From Parachlamydia sp. (lineage in GTDB: Bacteria > Chlamydiota > Chlamydiia > Chlamydiales > Parachlamydiaceae): a stretch of 6,164 nucleotides of DNA. Under the pieces are notes generated by a model. The model worked only from the letters and a program-made list of their open reading frames with translations. It was not told the DNA's origin and searched no databases. Numbering within the stretch: the first letter of the stretch is position 1; the number at the start of each line of letters is the position of its first letter. The position numbers were made by a program, and so were the translations under genes. The stretch lies in the NCBI GenBank assembly GCA_021298935.1, contig JAJTHR010000263.1, positions 1 to 6,164 of the forward strand, given 5' to 3'. Shown in pieces: positions 5,878-6,164 of the stretch.

Positions 5878-6164
5878 GTTGAACCAAATTTTTTTTGCCT
5901 GGCGATCTCCCCGGCAGCGATGGCGAAAGCATTGGCGACATTGAGGGAATTTTTTCTGCCTCTAAGGGGTATTTCAACCCATTCATCTGCTAAATGAAGC
6001 GTTTCATCCGAACAGCCATACTCCTCATTGCCTACCACGAGGGTAAATGAGGAGGGGAACGAAAAATCATAGAGATTGTGCGCACCGGTTGCCGTTTCAA
6101 GCGCGATGATCGGTTTCTTTAACTGACTTAATGGGATCTCCTTAAAGCAGGACACCCATTGGTC
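5874..6164 (-). CDS. SpoU/TrmH-family RNA 2'-O-methyltransferase, C-terminal 96 residues (5' end off window)
   Basis: The frame enters from the right edge (first visible codons D-Q-W) and ends with TGA at 5874. A GTG at 6155 is in frame, but the codons before it remain open and conserved motifs lie close behind it, so it is internal rather than the start. SpoU motifs are present: TATGAHNLY resembles motif 1 (usually DPxNxG), LVVGNEEYGCS is motif 2 (usually GNEGxGLS), and VEIPLRGRKNSLNVANAFAIAAGEI is motif 3, which forms the SAM-binding trefoil knot. These enzymes methylate ribose 2'-OH in tRNA or rRNA; the target cannot be named from this part. The replacement of Gly-x-Gly by Glu-Tyr-Gly in motif 2 is mildly unusual. 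It forms a translationally coupled pair with folE through a 4-base overlap. Confidence 0.88.
   Translation of the reverse strand, partial: DQWVSCFKEIPLSQLKKPIIALETATGAHNLYDFSFPSSFTLVVGNEEYGCSDETLHLADEWVEIPLRGRKNSLNVANAFAIAAGEIARQKKFGST

Noticed and set aside
6147..6155. GTG at 6155 as the real start of the methyltransferase gene
   Set aside because: The frame stays open to the window edge, and SpoU motif 1-like sequence follows too soon for a complete enzyme, so the gene is truncated by the window.

Overview
The window looks like chromosome of a member of the Chlamydiae, most likely an environmental (Parachlamydia/Waddlia-type) lineage rather than Chlamydiaceae. Reasons: (i) the minus-strand order glyA - clpP1 - dapF - UPF0158 protein matches the C. 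trachomatis order I recall (CT432-CT429); (ii) GlyA has the long internal insert and C-terminal tail of chlamydial serine hydroxymethyltransferases; (iii) the plus-strand coiled-coil/zinc-ribbon gene matches the CT398 (CdsZ) family; (iv) the RNase P RNA lacks the usual GGU in loop L15, as reported for chlamydiae. A canonical folE is present, which I recall Chlamydiaceae lack. This assignment rests on recognition by eye, not on a database search.

Layout. Positions 1-3830 form a minus-strand gene train read right to left: a lysine/proline-rich small protein of unknown function with a putative starch-binding-like beta domain, then glyA, clpP1, dapF (overlapping clpP1) and a UPF0158 protein cut by the left window edge. 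A 148-base divergent intergenic region (3831-3978) carries candidate promoters for both directions. Plus-strand cdsZ (3979-4749) is followed at once by rnpB (about 4754-5108), whose extended -10 promoter overlaps the cdsZ stop codon. The 121 bases between rnpB and the convergent folE hold the U-rich end of rnpB and a 57-base imperfect palindrome built from CTTTG-like units. At the right end folE overlaps by 4 bases an upstream SpoU/TrmH-family RNA methyltransferase that runs off the window.

Functional picture. glyA and dapF are the enzymes reported in Chlamydiaceae to moonlight as alanine racemase and glutamate racemase, so this operon could link one-carbon metabolism, meso-diaminopimelate and D-amino-acid supply for peptidoglycan. 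ClpP1 is one of two chlamydial ClpP paralogues. folE (tetrahydrofolate entry) and glyA (one-carbon loading of tetrahydrofolate) act in the same cofactor economy, though they are not in one operon. CdsZ is reported to bridge sigma-54 and the type III secretion apparatus. I see no mobile element, CRISPR array, tRNA or phage gene, and no clear previously undescribed multi-gene system. The most open items are the small beta-domain protein and the palindromic repeat.
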